Source of the DNA: Fibrivirga algicola
GTDB lineage: Bacteria; Bacteroidota; Bacteroidia; Cytophagales; Spirosomataceae
Assembly (NCBI RefSeq): GCF_011742925.1
Contig: NZ_WAEL01000015.1
Coordinates: forward strand, 1 to 45,840
Length of the DNA stretch: 45,840 bases
Direction of reading: 5' to 3'
A program made the position numbers and the translations under genes. Shown here in pieces: positions 29,652 through 40,300 of the stretch (position 1 is the stretch's first letter; each line of letters opens with the position of its first letter). The notes below the pieces were generated by a model. It searched no databases. It saw only the letters and a program-made list of their open reading frames with translations, and had not been told where the DNA came from.

Positions 29652-32023
29652 CCGATTTAAAAGACTCCATTGTACTGGAGGTGGCCGATCCCGACACGGA
29701 TGCCCGCCTCTACGTACTGCTCGACACCTCCGACTGCGCGCAGGTGCTGCCTCTCTATGACGGGCTCAGTGACAACCAAAAGCGCGCGGCCCTGTCGGCC
29801 ATCTTCCCCACCGCCCCGGCTGGTTATAAAGCCGTGATCGACAACACCTGTGATGTAACGACTGGTGGCGGCGGTGGCGATCCTGATCCTGACCCGGATC
29901 CAGAGCCCGTACTGGCCCAGAGCATCGGAGCCGTGGCTTACTCCTTTGACTCAGGCGGTGTGCGTCGACGGGGCTTCCCTATGTTCGATGCCGTTACAGG
30001 CACGTCGGCTCCGGCCATCACGGCTTCCAACGTGTACTGGGTAGCTCGTGCTTCGACGGGAGAAACAGCCAGCCAGGCACTCACCCGGGTGCGGGCTGGC
30101 GGAGTGACCAAATACCCCAACAGCGGCGTGAGCGCCGTTCGTCGATCGGCTGTTAACTCGCTGACCGCCTCAACGGTGAAGCCGGCCTGGCTGACCACGC
30201 TGATCTACCGGGGCGATGGCAAGGTCTGCCGGGTGGGCATTGGTACCACCTTCGGCCGCACTGGCCTCAAGTCAGTGATCTGCAACCTGGATGGCTCAAT
30301 TATTACCAACTCCGGTACGTCGGCCGAGTCAGGCGAGTACGTAGACATTGATTCGTTTCCCCTCGATGGAGCCGTGGCGCAGGGTAGTATCGATATTAAT
30401 GGTTCGCCATCAGGGCCGGTGGCACTGGTGACGGGCAGTTCGTACCTGGTCTCACTGGAGTACACGAATGGCAGCACGCCCGAGTATTTCGTGTACGTGC
30501 TGACAATCCCACAGAATCCCAACGATCAGATCACCACGCTGACCCTGCCGGGCGCAGCTGGAGGCGGCGGTGGCTCTAGTGAGTTTGTGGCTCATACCCT
30601 GGCTGGTAAGCGGAACATGGGCCTGTTTATCGGCAACTCCAATCGGGATGCGCAGACGGGCGGGCTAATGAGCTACGAACGCGAGAGTGTGATCTGGTCG
30701 AAAAAGCCGGTCAATCAGGGCGGGGCCGGCATGAACTGCTGGATTTGCAACATCGCGTGGCAGAAATTCCAGAACCCGGACGGCTCGTTTGACTTCCGCA
30801 TGATCGACGATGCCCTCGACATCAGCACGGCCAACGGGATGCCGATGAAGCTGCATTTTGACATGGCCGTGGGTCTGGGCGCAGGCAACGCCGACAGTTA
30901 CCTGCTGGCCTCGGAGTGCTGGTATGATAATGAGGGCAATCCGGTCGAGAAAAACGACGTGCGTACTGCCTCGTATTCCAGCCAGAGTGCCCGCGCCAAG
31001 CAGGCAACGGCCCTCAATGCCGCCTTCGCCCATGTGCGGGATTCGGGCAAAGCGGGCATCGTGATGGGCTTCATGGTGTCAAACGGGCTGCAACTCGAAC
31101 ACGAATTCGGCTCAACCAACCGGGTGGGTAGCAGCAACGACGTGCAGGTGCAGTTCGACTTCTCGGATACCGAGAAAGCCGCCTTCCGTACCCGTGCGCA
31201 GGGCTGGTACACCACTATCTGGCAGAACAACCCCCAGCAATATGCGTCAGCCCTTGCGGCAGCCAATGCAGTCTGGGGTACGTCGTTCACAAGCTGGGCC
31301 AATGTACAACCACCAACGGTGCCCGGTGGTGGTTCGGCTACCAGCTGGAATTACAATGCCAACCAGCACACCATCGACTGGTACAACCATCGTCAGTTGT
31401 CGCTGGCTGATTACGCCAACTGGTGGCATAATCTGGTCAAAGCGGTTAGCCCGAACCTGAAGACGATGATCAAGTTCGGCAACCTGGTCGATGGGCAGTC
31501 ACAAAGCCGGGGTACCATGTCGGTGGCGGGCCTACTCCTGCACGACGGGATCAGCCAGGACAACGACTGGAACTACAACTTCAAGCTCTCGCATACCGTC
31601 GCGCTCCGGAGTCAGGAAGAACGGTTCTACGCGGCCGATGAGATCTTCTTTGTCACGGCCGATCGCTACTCGAAGGATCAGCAAAAGCAGTGGATTCGCG
31701 GGGCCTTCGACGGCGGGGCCAGCTTCATTGACTGGGGCGCCTTTTACGCCTCCGACCCGAATGACTTCAACGCGACCAAAATCGCTGAAGCTAGGGCCTG
31801 GATCAACGAGGTAATGACCGATGTGCAGACTACGCACCCGATCGGCGCAACGATTACCCGCCCGGCGTATGACTTCACGATCACGGCCAACAGCACCACG
31901 CTGCTCTCGCTTACTTGGCAAAACGGCGGCGGTGGTACCTCGTATGCCCAGCAGCTGGTCGATGCCATCAATCAGGGCAAAAAACCCCGCTTCCTGATCA
32001 ACAACAACCTCTCCGGCGTATAG
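29648..32023 (+). CDS. Large tail protein with possible glycosidase-like domain
   Basis: The 791-residue protein has an N-terminal attachment domain (about 1-70), a Gly/Asp-Pro linker (about 73-87), a beta domain (about 88-300), a GGGGGS linker, then a long C-terminal domain (about 320-735). That domain resembles a TIM-barrel glycoside hydrolase: beta-strand runs such as IVMGFMVSNGLQLEHEFGS (candidate acids Glu484, Glu486) and a late strand FIDWGAF. A depolymerase acting on host surface glycan is the likely role. It is inferred from fold-like pattern only; catalytic residues are not proven. Confidence 0.65.
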   Translation: MTDLKDSIVLEVADPDTDARLYVLLDTSDCAQVLPLYDGLSDNQKRAALSAIFPTAPAGYKAVIDNTCDVTTGGGGGDPDPDPDPEPVLAQSIGAVAYSFDSGGVRRRGFPMFDAVTGTSAPAITASNVYWVARASTGETASQALTRVRAGGVTKYPNSGVSAVRRSAVNSLTASTVKPAWLTTLIYRGDGKVCRVGIGTTFGRTGLKSVICNLDGSIITNSGTSAESGEYVDIDSFPLDGAVAQGSIDINGSPSGPVALVTGSSYLVSLEYTNGSTPEYFVYVLTIPQNPNDQITTLTLPGAAGGGGGSSEFVAHTLAGKRNMGLFIGNSNRDAQTGGLMSYERESVIWSKKPVNQGGAGMNCWICNIAWQKFQNPDGSFDFRMIDDALDISTANGMPMKLHFDMAVGLGAGNADSYLLASECWYDNEGNPVEKNDVRTASYSSQSARAKQATALNAAFAHVRDSGKAGIVMGFMVSNGLQLEHEFGSTNRVGSSNDVQVQFDFSDTEKAAFRTRAQGWYTTIWQNNPQQYASALAAANAVWGTSFTSWANVQPPTVPGGGSATSWNYNANQHTIDWYNHRQLSLADYANWWHNLVKAVSPNLKTMIKFGNLVDGQSQSRGTMSVAGLLLHDGISQDNDWNYNFKLSHTVALRSQEERFYAADEIFFVTADRYSKDQQKQWIRGAFDGGASFIDWGAFYASDPNDFNATKIAEARAWINEVMTDVQTTHPIGATITRPAYDFTITANSTTLLSLTWQNGGGGTSYAQQLVDAINQGKKPRFLINNNLSGV

Positions 32024-32025
32024 AC

Positions 32026-32652
32026 ATGGCATCTTTTTCAAACCTGGCCTTCGACACCATTCGCCGGCTCAAAAATGACGAAACCGGGGAGATCACCCTG
32101 GTCTTCACCCGCGACGGTGTTCCGCTGAACATTGCCGACCTGCGGTTTTCGGTGGGCTTCAACGTGGTGGGCTCCGTCGAGGAAATTGTGCGGCTGGAAG
32201 AGGGCGGCGCGGCGGGTCAGCTGATCCGCCCCACGGGCACCACCGACCGGCTGGTGATCGACCTGACCCCGGAGCAGCGTGAAGACCTCGAGGCCGACAG
32301 CTACACGATCTGGGTCTACCTGCTGGTGAGCGGGCGGCGGGATCCGATCGTTTACTACAAGTTCAGCTGGGAGATCGAACCAATGAACAGTTTCCTGAGT
32401 GGCCAGCCCCGTGAACCCGCCCCTATGCGCATCGACTTTGTGACGGCCTCGGCACTGACGCTGACCGTGCCGGTCTACGAACTGGGAGGCACGGTCACGG
32501 GGGCGGTGCCCGGCGTAGCCTCCGAAGCGGCTGCCACGGCCTCTCCCCTGCCGGCTGGTGCCGGGGGGCAACTGCTGCTCATCAATGAGCAGCCCTTTAT
32601 CCGGGTGGGCACCAAGCTGCTGGGACTCAGCTACACCACCGACGACGTTTAA
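32026..32652 (+). CDS. Baseplate or fibre-associated protein
   Basis: The 208-residue protein starts at ATG 32026, 2 bp after the previous stop. Its N-terminal half looks like an Ig-type domain (EITLVFTRDGVPLNIADLRF and SYTIWVYLLVSG), resembling BppU-like baseplate upper proteins. The tail is Ala/Pro/Gly-rich. A fibre-attachment role fits its place between two large fibre genes. An in-frame upstream start at 31915 lies within the previous gene. Confidence 0.62.
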   Translation: MASFSNLAFDTIRRLKNDETGEITLVFTRDGVPLNIADLRFSVGFNVVGSVEEIVRLEEGGAAGQLIRPTGTTDRLVIDLTPEQREDLEADSYTIWVYLLVSGRRDPIVYYKFSWEIEPMNSFLSGQPREPAPMRIDFVTASALTLTVPVYELGGTVTGAVPGVASEAAATASPLPAGAGGQLLLINEQPFIRVGTKLLGLSYTTDDV

Positions 32653-32682
32653 CCTTCCTTTTTTCCTTTTTCCTACCTACCC

Positions 32683-34800
32683 ATGAGACGTACCTGCCTC
32701 CTCTTCTGCCTGCTGCTGGCCACCACGCTGGCGCAGGCCCAAATGACCTACCGCAAAAACGGGACGGTCATCGAGTACTCCTACAAGAAAGGGCCGTGGA
32801 CACCCCTGACCAGCACGCCCGGTTCGGTAACCACGACCCCCACTGCCTTTACCAACCTGACGGGAATTCCCGCGTATTTGACCAGTACGGCCCTGAATGC
32901 CAAGCTGGAGACCTCGCTCTACACCGTCAACCGGCTCAATGACCGGGCAGAGGTGGAAGCGGTGCGGGTGACGGCCAATGCCGCCCTGCCTGCCTCCACA
33001 TACACGACCAACCGGGCGGCTGATTTGGGGGCAATCGGAGCCGCTCAGACTACGGCGGATCAGGCGCTGCCTACCACCACCTACAATACTAATCGGGCCA
33101 CGGATCTGGCCGCCATCGGGGCCGCTCAGACCACGGCCAATGCCGCCGTTCCAACCACGACCTACAACGCTAACCGAACGGCGGATCAAACGGCGGCCCG
33201 CAACCCGGCTAACCTGCTCCTGACCCCCTTGCTGCGGCTGGTGACAGACAGCCAGATTACGCGCTGGGATAACTACTCGCTGATCAACAACTGGACCGCG
33301 ACCAGTATCCGGGGCCTCTTCAACGGCAACGGGCTGATCCAGTACGATAACAGTATGGGGAATTTCTACAGCAACGCCACCGAGTTCAACCTGATGCTGG
33401 TCAACTACCTCAAATCGCGGGATGGCTACGCGACGGGTAAAGTCCTGAGCACCGATGGTACCAACCTCCTGTGGGTGACGCCCACCAGCACGACCGTCAC
33501 CAGTGGCAGCTCGACCTCGGCCACGGGGGGCACGCCGGCGACGAGTCATTACTTCGCTGACAGCACGGTGAACCGGGTCAACTACGCCCTAATGGTCGAT
33601 GTGCCCCTAAGCACAACGGCCCAGATCCAGAGCTTTCTGACCACGGCTCAGATCAACAAACGGGGCATTATCGCGCCGGCCTCCTACACCCTGGCGTCAA
33701 ACGTATTCACCCAGACCGGGGCCTGGGACAACGTGGCCCTGACGGCTCCCTCCGGAGCGACGTTCGTGGCTACAGCGGGAGCCACTTCGCTATTTTTCAC
33801 CAATACCCACACCGTCAAGCGGGCGGCCATCACGGGTATCACCTTTACCACCACCTGGACGGGGGCAGGCAACGCGGCCGTGTTCACGAATGAACTGGTC
33901 ACCTTTCAGGGGCTGGAGTTCGCACGGTGCAAGTGGATCGGGGCTAACGCGGGCAACTGGAACGCCTTCAACATCACCCAGTACAGCACCAGCAGTAACT
34001 CCGGAGCGACGTCGAGCGACTTTTATATGCACGACTGCGAGTTCATCAACATTCCCCGGATGCCGGTGGAAATCCTCTCGCAGGGCTACGATGCCGTGCG
34101 GCTAACCAACGTCACGCTGACGAATAACCGCTTCACCAACTCGGCGGCCAACACCGGGGAGGTGAGCCGGATGGCCACCAGCTTTTCGGGACTCATCACA
34201 GGCATCTACCACGCGAAGAATTACTCGAAAGATGCCAAAACGATCGCCTACGAGTTTGTCAACGTCAAATACAGCCTGGCTGAATCCAACACGGCCGTGG
34301 GCTCGATCGAGAACGCCGTGGGCTACTCGGTCACCGACGACGGGCGCAACACCACCGAGCAGATCTATTTCAAGGGGGGGCACATCAGCGTGCTGGGCCG
34401 GCCCATGCAGTTCTACGGCACCAAGGATATCCACGTCGACGGGGGTTACTACTACGGCCGGCGCAGTGTGGACGTGAAGTCCCGGCAGAGCAGCTTTGAG
34501 AACCTGACGGTGCTGGTGCAAAGCACGACCGTCGAACAGGGCTGGCAGTTTGATAACACCAGCGTGGGCAACACCCTGAAGAACTCGACAATCTCCAGCT
34601 TCGGGGCACTGGCGGCGGGGCTGAATCCCTACTATGAGTCAGTGATCTTCCGCAGTGGTACCTCCGACAACGTGCTGACCAACCTGATCCTGCGGCGGGG
34701 CAAGAAAGACAATGTGCCCAGCTATTACACCAATGGCCAGCCCGTCAGTCAGGGTATGAATAACACCTGGTCCTCCATCACTGTCGAATCTGAACTCTAA
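32683..34800 (+). CDS. Tail fibre-like protein with signal peptide and beta-helix
   Basis: The 705-residue protein has a classic Sec signal (RRTCLLFCLLLATTLAQAQ, residues 2-20, likely cleavage after AQA), 27-residue tandem repeats (about 101-170), and a C-terminal right-handed beta-helix-like part (about 340-690, with many Asn/Thr/Gly turns). Beta-helices occur in tail spikes. A signal peptide is unusual in a tail protein, which assembles in the cytoplasm. It may be exported, for example as an adhesin expressed from the prophage. It overlaps the next gene (TAATG at 34798). Confidence 0.72.
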   Translation: MRRTCLLFCLLLATTLAQAQMTYRKNGTVIEYSYKKGPWTPLTSTPGSVTTTPTAFTNLTGIPAYLTSTALNAKLETSLYTVNRLNDRAEVEAVRVTANAALPASTYTTNRAADLGAIGAAQTTADQALPTTTYNTNRATDLAAIGAAQTTANAAVPTTTYNANRTADQTAARNPANLLLTPLLRLVTDSQITRWDNYSLINNWTATSIRGLFNGNGLIQYDNSMGNFYSNATEFNLMLVNYLKSRDGYATGKVLSTDGTNLLWVTPTSTTVTSGSSTSATGGTPATSHYFADSTVNRVNYALMVDVPLSTTAQIQSFLTTAQINKRGIIAPASYTLASNVFTQTGAWDNVALTAPSGATFVATAGATSLFFTNTHTVKRAAITGITFTTTWTGAGNAAVFTNELVTFQGLEFARCKWIGANAGNWNAFNITQYSTSSNSGATSSDFYMHDCEFINIPRMPVEILSQGYDAVRLTNVTLTNNRFTNSAANTGEVSRMATSFSGLITGIYHAKNYSKDAKTIAYEFVNVKYSLAESNTAVGSIENAVGYSVTDDGRNTTEQIYFKGGHISVLGRPMQFYGTKDIHVDGGYYYGRRSVDVKSRQSSFENLTVLVQSTTVEQGWQFDNTSVGNTLKNSTISSFGALAAGLNPYYESVIFRSGTSDNVLTNLILRRGKKDNVPSYYTNGQPVSQGMNNTWSSITVESEL
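32983..33200 (+). repeat. 81-bp tandem repeats in the fibre gene
   Basis: Two full 27-residue units begin at 32983 (ALPASTYTTNRAADLGAIGA) and 33064 (ALPTTTYNTNRATDLAAIGA). A third partial unit begins at 33145 (AVPTTTYNANRTADQTAA). The stalk length could vary by recombination between units. Confidence 0.8.
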
Positions 34801-36881
34801 TGATCGACATTCGCAACCAGGCCGGCGATCGGCTCCTGCTCAGCTCCGACACCTCGCTGGTGCTGGAGCAAGCAGCGGGCCTGCTGGACGCCGACAGTCT
34901 GCCGGGTGGCTTCTCCTACCCCCTTTCCTTTCCGCTGACCGACTGCCCACCCAATCAGCGGTTTGTCGGTCAGACGCACCGCCCCGCTGCCAGTGGGGCC
35001 ATGGAGCTGCCTGTGCAGCTGCTGGTCGACGGGGGCCTGTACCGGAACGGCGTGCTGCGCTATAAGATCGAGAACGGCCTTGGCTCGGGCACGCTGCGGC
35101 TGGACTACTCGGCTCAAACCGATGAGCTGGCGGGCAGAAAACTGGCCGAGGTGCTCACCGATCCGGTGTACCTGGGAGCGACGAACCCCGGCCAGATGGC
35201 CCCGCGCATGGGCCAGATCGCGCAGTTACCAATTGGCTCGTTTCCCCTGACGTTCTTCCCCCTGCGCAACGAGGGCTTCATGGACGAGGAGTTCACCGCC
35301 CAGCGCATTGCCCAGTTGCCGGGGCTGACCTACGAGCGGCCCGTGTACGTCAACGCCGTGAATGCCGATGGCGTTTTTCAGACCGACACCCTGACGGGCA
35401 AGGTGGGCCAGCCCGTTGTGCCGTTTTTCTTTCTGACCTGGGTGGTCGGGCAGTTACTGGGCAAGTTTGGCTACCGCATGGCGGGGGGCTGGCCCGCCGA
35501 CGGGAACGTTCAGCGACTGGTGGTGCTCAACATGACCGCTATTCGCTCGAGTCTCCGGAGCGGCGTGGCCCCGGACGGGTCAAACCAGATCAGTCAATAC
35601 TGGGCAATGCCCGGCCTGCACCTGCCCGAGAGCACGGTGGCCGAGTTTCTAAAAAGTGTGCGTGAACGGTACGGGTTATTCTTTCGCTGGGATAGCCGGG
35701 GCCGGGTGTGCTACGTGGACCGCTTTAGTGATCTGCTGCTGGCCCCGGCGGTGGATCTGCGGGGGGCGCTGCAAATCAAGGGCGGCGGGGTAACGGACGC
35801 GGCCCGCACGGGCTACTCGGTCTACGAGTACGTGGAAGGCACCGATGAGCTGCGCCGCACCGCCGAGGGGCAGGCCCAGCTCATTCCCCCGGTGATCTAC
35901 GGAGACGGCAAAACGGAGGTCAAACTGCGGGTGGGCACCTGCTCAATGGTGCGCGAGATCCGGCCCGGCTCCACGGCCAGCTGGACTCTTCCCGCCCTGC
36001 GCTGCCCGGGCAACGTGACCGAACCCCTGCTGGAAAAATCCGATCGGTATTTGAGCGCTGAGGGTACCCGCAAGAACAGCATAGGGCTGCTGGTGCTGAG
36101 CTACGTCCCCCTGAGCCGGGACAGCAGTGGGCGGTTCTATCCGTCCGCCACGCCCTTCCCCGTCGACGGGGAGAGCGTGACCCTGGGGGGCAAGCGCGGG
36201 GGCTGGCTCAGTGGCCTGCGCTCGGTGTTTTCGTTTCGGGCGAAAACCAAAGGGTTGACCCAGCAGCTGCTGCTGCCGGTGGCCCAGGCGGCGAGTCTAC
36301 TGCCCGGCAGTCGCCTGCACCTGCGCGATCCGCAGGGCAACGAGGCTACGGGGCTGCTCGATCTGATTCAGGCCGAACTACCCGCCCAGCGGGGCCTGGT
36401 CAAATGCCGACTCGTCAGTCGGCTCCTGCCCCCGATCGGAGAGAATCCCGCCCCGGCCATCCCGCCGATCGTGTACGTGGAGCTGAGTCAGGTGGAGCGC
36501 ATTCCGCCCAACGAGGTCATCATGTACCCCACCACCCAGTACCCGGCCGGCATCAGCTGCTCGCTGAGCCGGCGGCTGCTGACCCTGACGGTGCGGGCCT
36601 GGGCCGATGCGGGCCGTACTATACCGGCCGTGTTCAGTCAGGAGCTGCTGCTAACCCTGCGGGTGAGCGAGCACAACTCACCCGACTTCGAGCAGACCGC
36701 CACGCTGGCCAACCCGGATCCGCTCTACACCATCAAACTGCCCATCAGCCAGGCGGTGCAGGTGGTCGATGCGCAGTTTGAGAATTACGCTACCATAACC
36801 ATCCGCGTGTCGGGCCGCCTGTTGGTGGGTCGTACCCGCACCATTCAGCTGGAGGTGGGCGAAGGCTATCAGCTGCTATGA
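34800..36881 (+). CDS. Large baseplate/hub-like tail protein
   Basis: The 693-residue protein is beta-rich, with a domain of about 330 residues (DRLLLSSDTSLVLEQAAG onward), a middle Trp/Phe-rich section (VPFFFLTWVVGQLLGKFGYR) and a C-terminal Ig-like domain (about 575-690). It is soluble and couples to the next gene by ATGA (36878). Tail hub or distal tail proteins are of this size and are beta-rich. Its place next to the tape-measure gene supports a baseplate hub. No family is firmly recognised. Confidence 0.68.
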   Translation: MIDIRNQAGDRLLLSSDTSLVLEQAAGLLDADSLPGGFSYPLSFPLTDCPPNQRFVGQTHRPAASGAMELPVQLLVDGGLYRNGVLRYKIENGLGSGTLRLDYSAQTDELAGRKLAEVLTDPVYLGATNPGQMAPRMGQIAQLPIGSFPLTFFPLRNEGFMDEEFTAQRIAQLPGLTYERPVYVNAVNADGVFQTDTLTGKVGQPVVPFFFLTWVVGQLLGKFGYRMAGGWPADGNVQRLVVLNMTAIRSSLRSGVAPDGSNQISQYWAMPGLHLPESTVAEFLKSVRERYGLFFRWDSRGRVCYVDRFSDLLLAPAVDLRGALQIKGGGVTDAARTGYSVYEYVEGTDELRRTAEGQAQLIPPVIYGDGKTEVKLRVGTCSMVREIRPGSTASWTLPALRCPGNVTEPLLEKSDRYLSAEGTRKNSIGLLVLSYVPLSRDSSGRFYPSATPFPVDGESVTLGGKRGGWLSGLRSVFSFRAKTKGLTQQLLLPVAQAASLLPGSRLHLRDPQGNEATGLLDLIQAELPAQRGLVKCRLVSRLLPPIGENPAPAIPPIVYVELSQVERIPPNEVIMYPTTQYPAGISCSLSRRLLTLTVRAWADAGRTIPAVFSQELLLTLRVSEHNSPDFEQTATLANPDPLYTIKLPISQAVQVVDAQFENYATITIRVSGRLLVGRTRTIQLEVGEGYQLL

Positions 36882-37336
36882 CCTACGAGGAACTGGATAT
36901 CAACCAGCGCATCAACCTGAAGGGGGCGCTGGTTGACTGGACCCGCTACGCCACCCAGCACTTTCAGGAATCACTGGAGAAAAAGCTCTACCGGGTCAAC
37001 ACCAAAAAACGGGGAGCTAAACGCACGGGCAACCTGCGAAACCGGTGGTGGCAAAACGTGCAGGGCCTGGGCAGTTCCCACCGCATCGTGCTGGAATTCC
37101 TGCTCTATGGCCGCTTTCAGGACATAGGCGTAGGGCGGGGCACTGACTACAATGACCGCCTTACCGCCCGCCGTCTGCGCATGGGTTCACCCGGACGAAC
37201 ACCCCGCCGCTGGTACGCCAAAAAGAAAGGCTACGAGCTGCACCGCCTCCGTGAAATACTGGCCGCCCGGTACGTGAGTGTGCCCGTGCAGCTGCTTGAA
37301 AATGCCCTTACCCTAACCCTACCCATCCCCCTATAA
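36878..37336 (+). CDS. Tail or head-completion protein (virion morphogenesis-like)
   Basis: The 152-residue protein is strongly basic. It has a helical start, RTGNLRNRWWQNVQG, a short beta stretch (RIVLEFLLYGRFQDIGVG) and a basic patch (GSPGRTPRRWYAKKKG). It lies 2 bp upstream of the tape-measure gene. A tail-completion role like that of phage virion morphogenesis proteins fits. The family is not confirmed. Confidence 0.62.
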   Translation: MTYEELDINQRINLKGALVDWTRYATQHFQESLEKKLYRVNTKKRGAKRTGNLRNRWWQNVQGLGSSHRIVLEFLLYGRFQDIGVGRGTDYNDRLTARRLRMGSPGRTPRRWYAKKKGYELHRLREILAARYVSVPVQLLENALTLTLPIPL

Positions 37337-37338
37337 TC

Positions 37339-40300
37339 ATGGCAGTAACTCAACAGGAACGGGCCGTTATTGATTTAGTCATTAATGGCCAGCAGGCCCA
37401 GGCTGCCCTGACCGAAGTCGGCAAAGCGGCCACCGTGGCCCGGCGTGAACTCTCGAAGATGCGGGAGGCTGATGATCCGGCGGCGTTTGCCAAAAAAATG
37501 AAAGAATACCAAACGCTGGCAGCCGCCGAGACTGACATGCGCGCCCGGCTGAACGGGGCAGCTACGGGCTGGGCGGGCTTCAAGCAGAACGTGGTGGGGA
37601 CGCTCACCGGCGTACTGGGAGGCAATCTGCTCACGGCCGGACTGGGGCAGCTCATCGGCCTGGCTCCGGTGGTGCTCGATCACAGCATCAAGATGGCCGA
37701 TAGCTTTGCTGATATCGCTAAGAATGCGGACATGAGCACGCAGCAGGTCGAGGCCCTGAATGAAAAGCTCTACAAAATGCCGACCCGCACCAGCACCAAT
37801 GACCTGCGCGCCATGGCCGCTACGGGTGGTCAGTTCGGGGTAGCCGCTGGTGAGATGGACAAGTTCGTCGATGGCGCCAACCGGGTTAACGTGGCCATCG
37901 GTGATGAGTTTGGCTCGGTGGAGAAGACCGTCGAGAACGTGCTGGGCCTGCGCAACGTGTTCAGTAATATCAAGTCGGATAACATCGATCAGGATCTGCT
38001 CCGGATCGGTAACGCCATGAACGTGCTGGGCGCGGAGGGGAAGGCCACAGCCCCCATGCTCTCGGATTTTGCCAACCGCATGGGTGGGGTACTCATTCCG
38101 CTGGGCCTGACCGAGGGTAAGGTACTGGGCCTCTCAGCCACGCTCTCCGAGCTGAATGTAACGGCCGAGCGGGGCAGCACGGCCACGGTGAATATCTTCC
38201 AGAAGATGCTGACCGAGACCGAAACCTTCGCCAAAGTAGCCGGGGTACCGCTCAAAGAATACCGGGATCTGATCAAAAACGACATCAACGGGGCCTTTGT
38301 CAAGTACGTCGAGGGGCTAAAGAAAGTCTCGGGCAATCAAGTCGAGTTTATGGCCGTGCTGGAGAAATCGAAATTGACGGGGGCGGGCGAGATGGAAGTG
38401 CTCAGCAAACTGGCCAGCAACACGGACCTGCTGGCCCAGAAATCCGACCGGGCCACCCAGGCCCTGACCCAGACCGACAGCATCACCGCCGAGTACGACA
38501 AGAAGAATCTGTCCCTGGCGGTGAGTCTTAAAAAACTGGCCGATCTCAAGGAGCAGCTGCTGACTAAGCTTATTCCGCTGGCCAGTGGATTCGTTAATCT
38601 GACCACTAAACTACTGGACCTCAACTCAGCCAGTGAGGAGGCAACGACTGCCTTTGAGAGTCAGCGATCGGCGGTAAAGGGCTTGGAGCGGGACGTGAAT
38701 CCCCTGCTGAAACGCCACGATGAATTGAAGAGCAAAACCAAGCTCTCCAAGGATGAGCAGACGGAACTCAACAAGATCATCGCCACCATTGCCCAAACGA
38801 TTCCCTCGGCCGTTACCCAGTTCGATAAGATGGGTAATGCAATGGCCATCTCGACCGACAAGGCCCGGGCGTATGTCAAGCAGCAGCAGGAGATTCTGAA
38901 GTACACCAATCAGCAGGCCATCGCCGAAACTGAATCGGAGCTAAACCGCGCCCGTGGCCAGCAGCTGGGACTGCTCACCAAACAGCGCACCGGGGTTGAT
39001 CGCCAGAACACAGGGATGGGGCAGTACGTGGATGTGCAGCTGACCAACGCCGATCGGCAAAAGCTCAAAGAGCAAATTGACGCCAAGAACGCTGAGATTG
39101 CTGCGCTGGAAGCCCGGAAAGCAGGTCTCTCTGGTGACTACCTGAATGCCAACGTACCCAAACCGGTTGCAGCCACTACCCTACCGCCGAAACAGGCCGG
39201 GGGAGGTAGCATTGATATGGGCGAGTCGAAGGAGGAAAAAGCCGATCGGCTCAAGCGGGAACGCTCCCTCAAAGCCGCCCAGAAGCATGAGGACGACTAC
39301 GCCAAACTCCTGGAGGATGCTCGTAAACGCACGGCGCAGGACCGCGACGATGAGTTCGAGCGCGATCACATAGCCTTCGGTACTCACTACGCCAAACTCC
39401 TGGAGCTGGCCGGCAGTGACAAAGACAAACAGGCGCAGGTCTCCGAGACTATGTACACCGAGCTGGCCGCCATTCAGGACAAGGCCGATAAAAAGGCGGA
39501 GAAAATCAACGCCGAAAAGCGGGAAAAGCAGGAGCAGGAGCGGGCAGCGGATCTGAAAGAACAGCAGGAATACAACCAGATGATGGTCGAGATGGCCATC
39601 AAGCGGCTGGAGGTGCTGCGTGATGCCGATCTGGCCGCCAATGACCTGGCGCATGCGGGCGGTACCATCAGCGATCAGGTCCACTACGGCCGGGAGCTGC
39701 TGATCATGGATCAGTTCCTGCAAGCCAAGCTCAGCTTGCTGGACACCTTCAAGCAGGATACGGCTTCCATCGAGGCCGATATCACGGCCAACCAGAATGA
39801 CCAGGCTAATCAGCGGGCGGCCATCCAGCAGCGACTGGTCAACCGGCAGCTGATGGCCATGGAGCAGATGGCCACCGACGAAAGCCTGACGGATCAGCAG
39901 CGCTTGCAGGCCAAAGAGGCGTTTGAGAACGCAATGGCCCAGTTTGTTGCCGAGGGTATCTCGGGCTACCGGACCCTGGTGGGTGAGCACACCATTGCCT
40001 ACAAAGCCATGTTTGCCGCCGAGCGGGCCTACGCCATTGCCAAGATCGCCATCAATACGTATAAGGAGATCTCAGACGTGTGGGCTAACCCGCAGTTCAC
40101 CCTGCTGGGCTTCGCCGGGCCGGTGGTGAAGGGGATTTACTCCGCTCTGGCCGTTGGCCGGGGACTAGCCGCCGCCGCGAGCGTGTCGGGCATTGCCATG
40201 AAGGATGAGGGCGGGTTTACCGATTACGAGTCGCTGTACGGGGGCGCGTCGGGATTTGCCACCAAACCAACCATGGTCAACAAGGGAGCCAGCTCGTACA

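Noticed and set aside
32677-33549. Leftward frame over the fibre gene
   Set aside because: Its Gly/Arg repeats mirror the 81-bp repeats of the real rightward gene.
26491-34800. Invertible fibre segment or diversity-generating retroelement
   Set aside because: There is no reverse transcriptase, no template/variable repeat pair and no inverted repeats flanking a fibre end. The repeats seen are direct and in frame.
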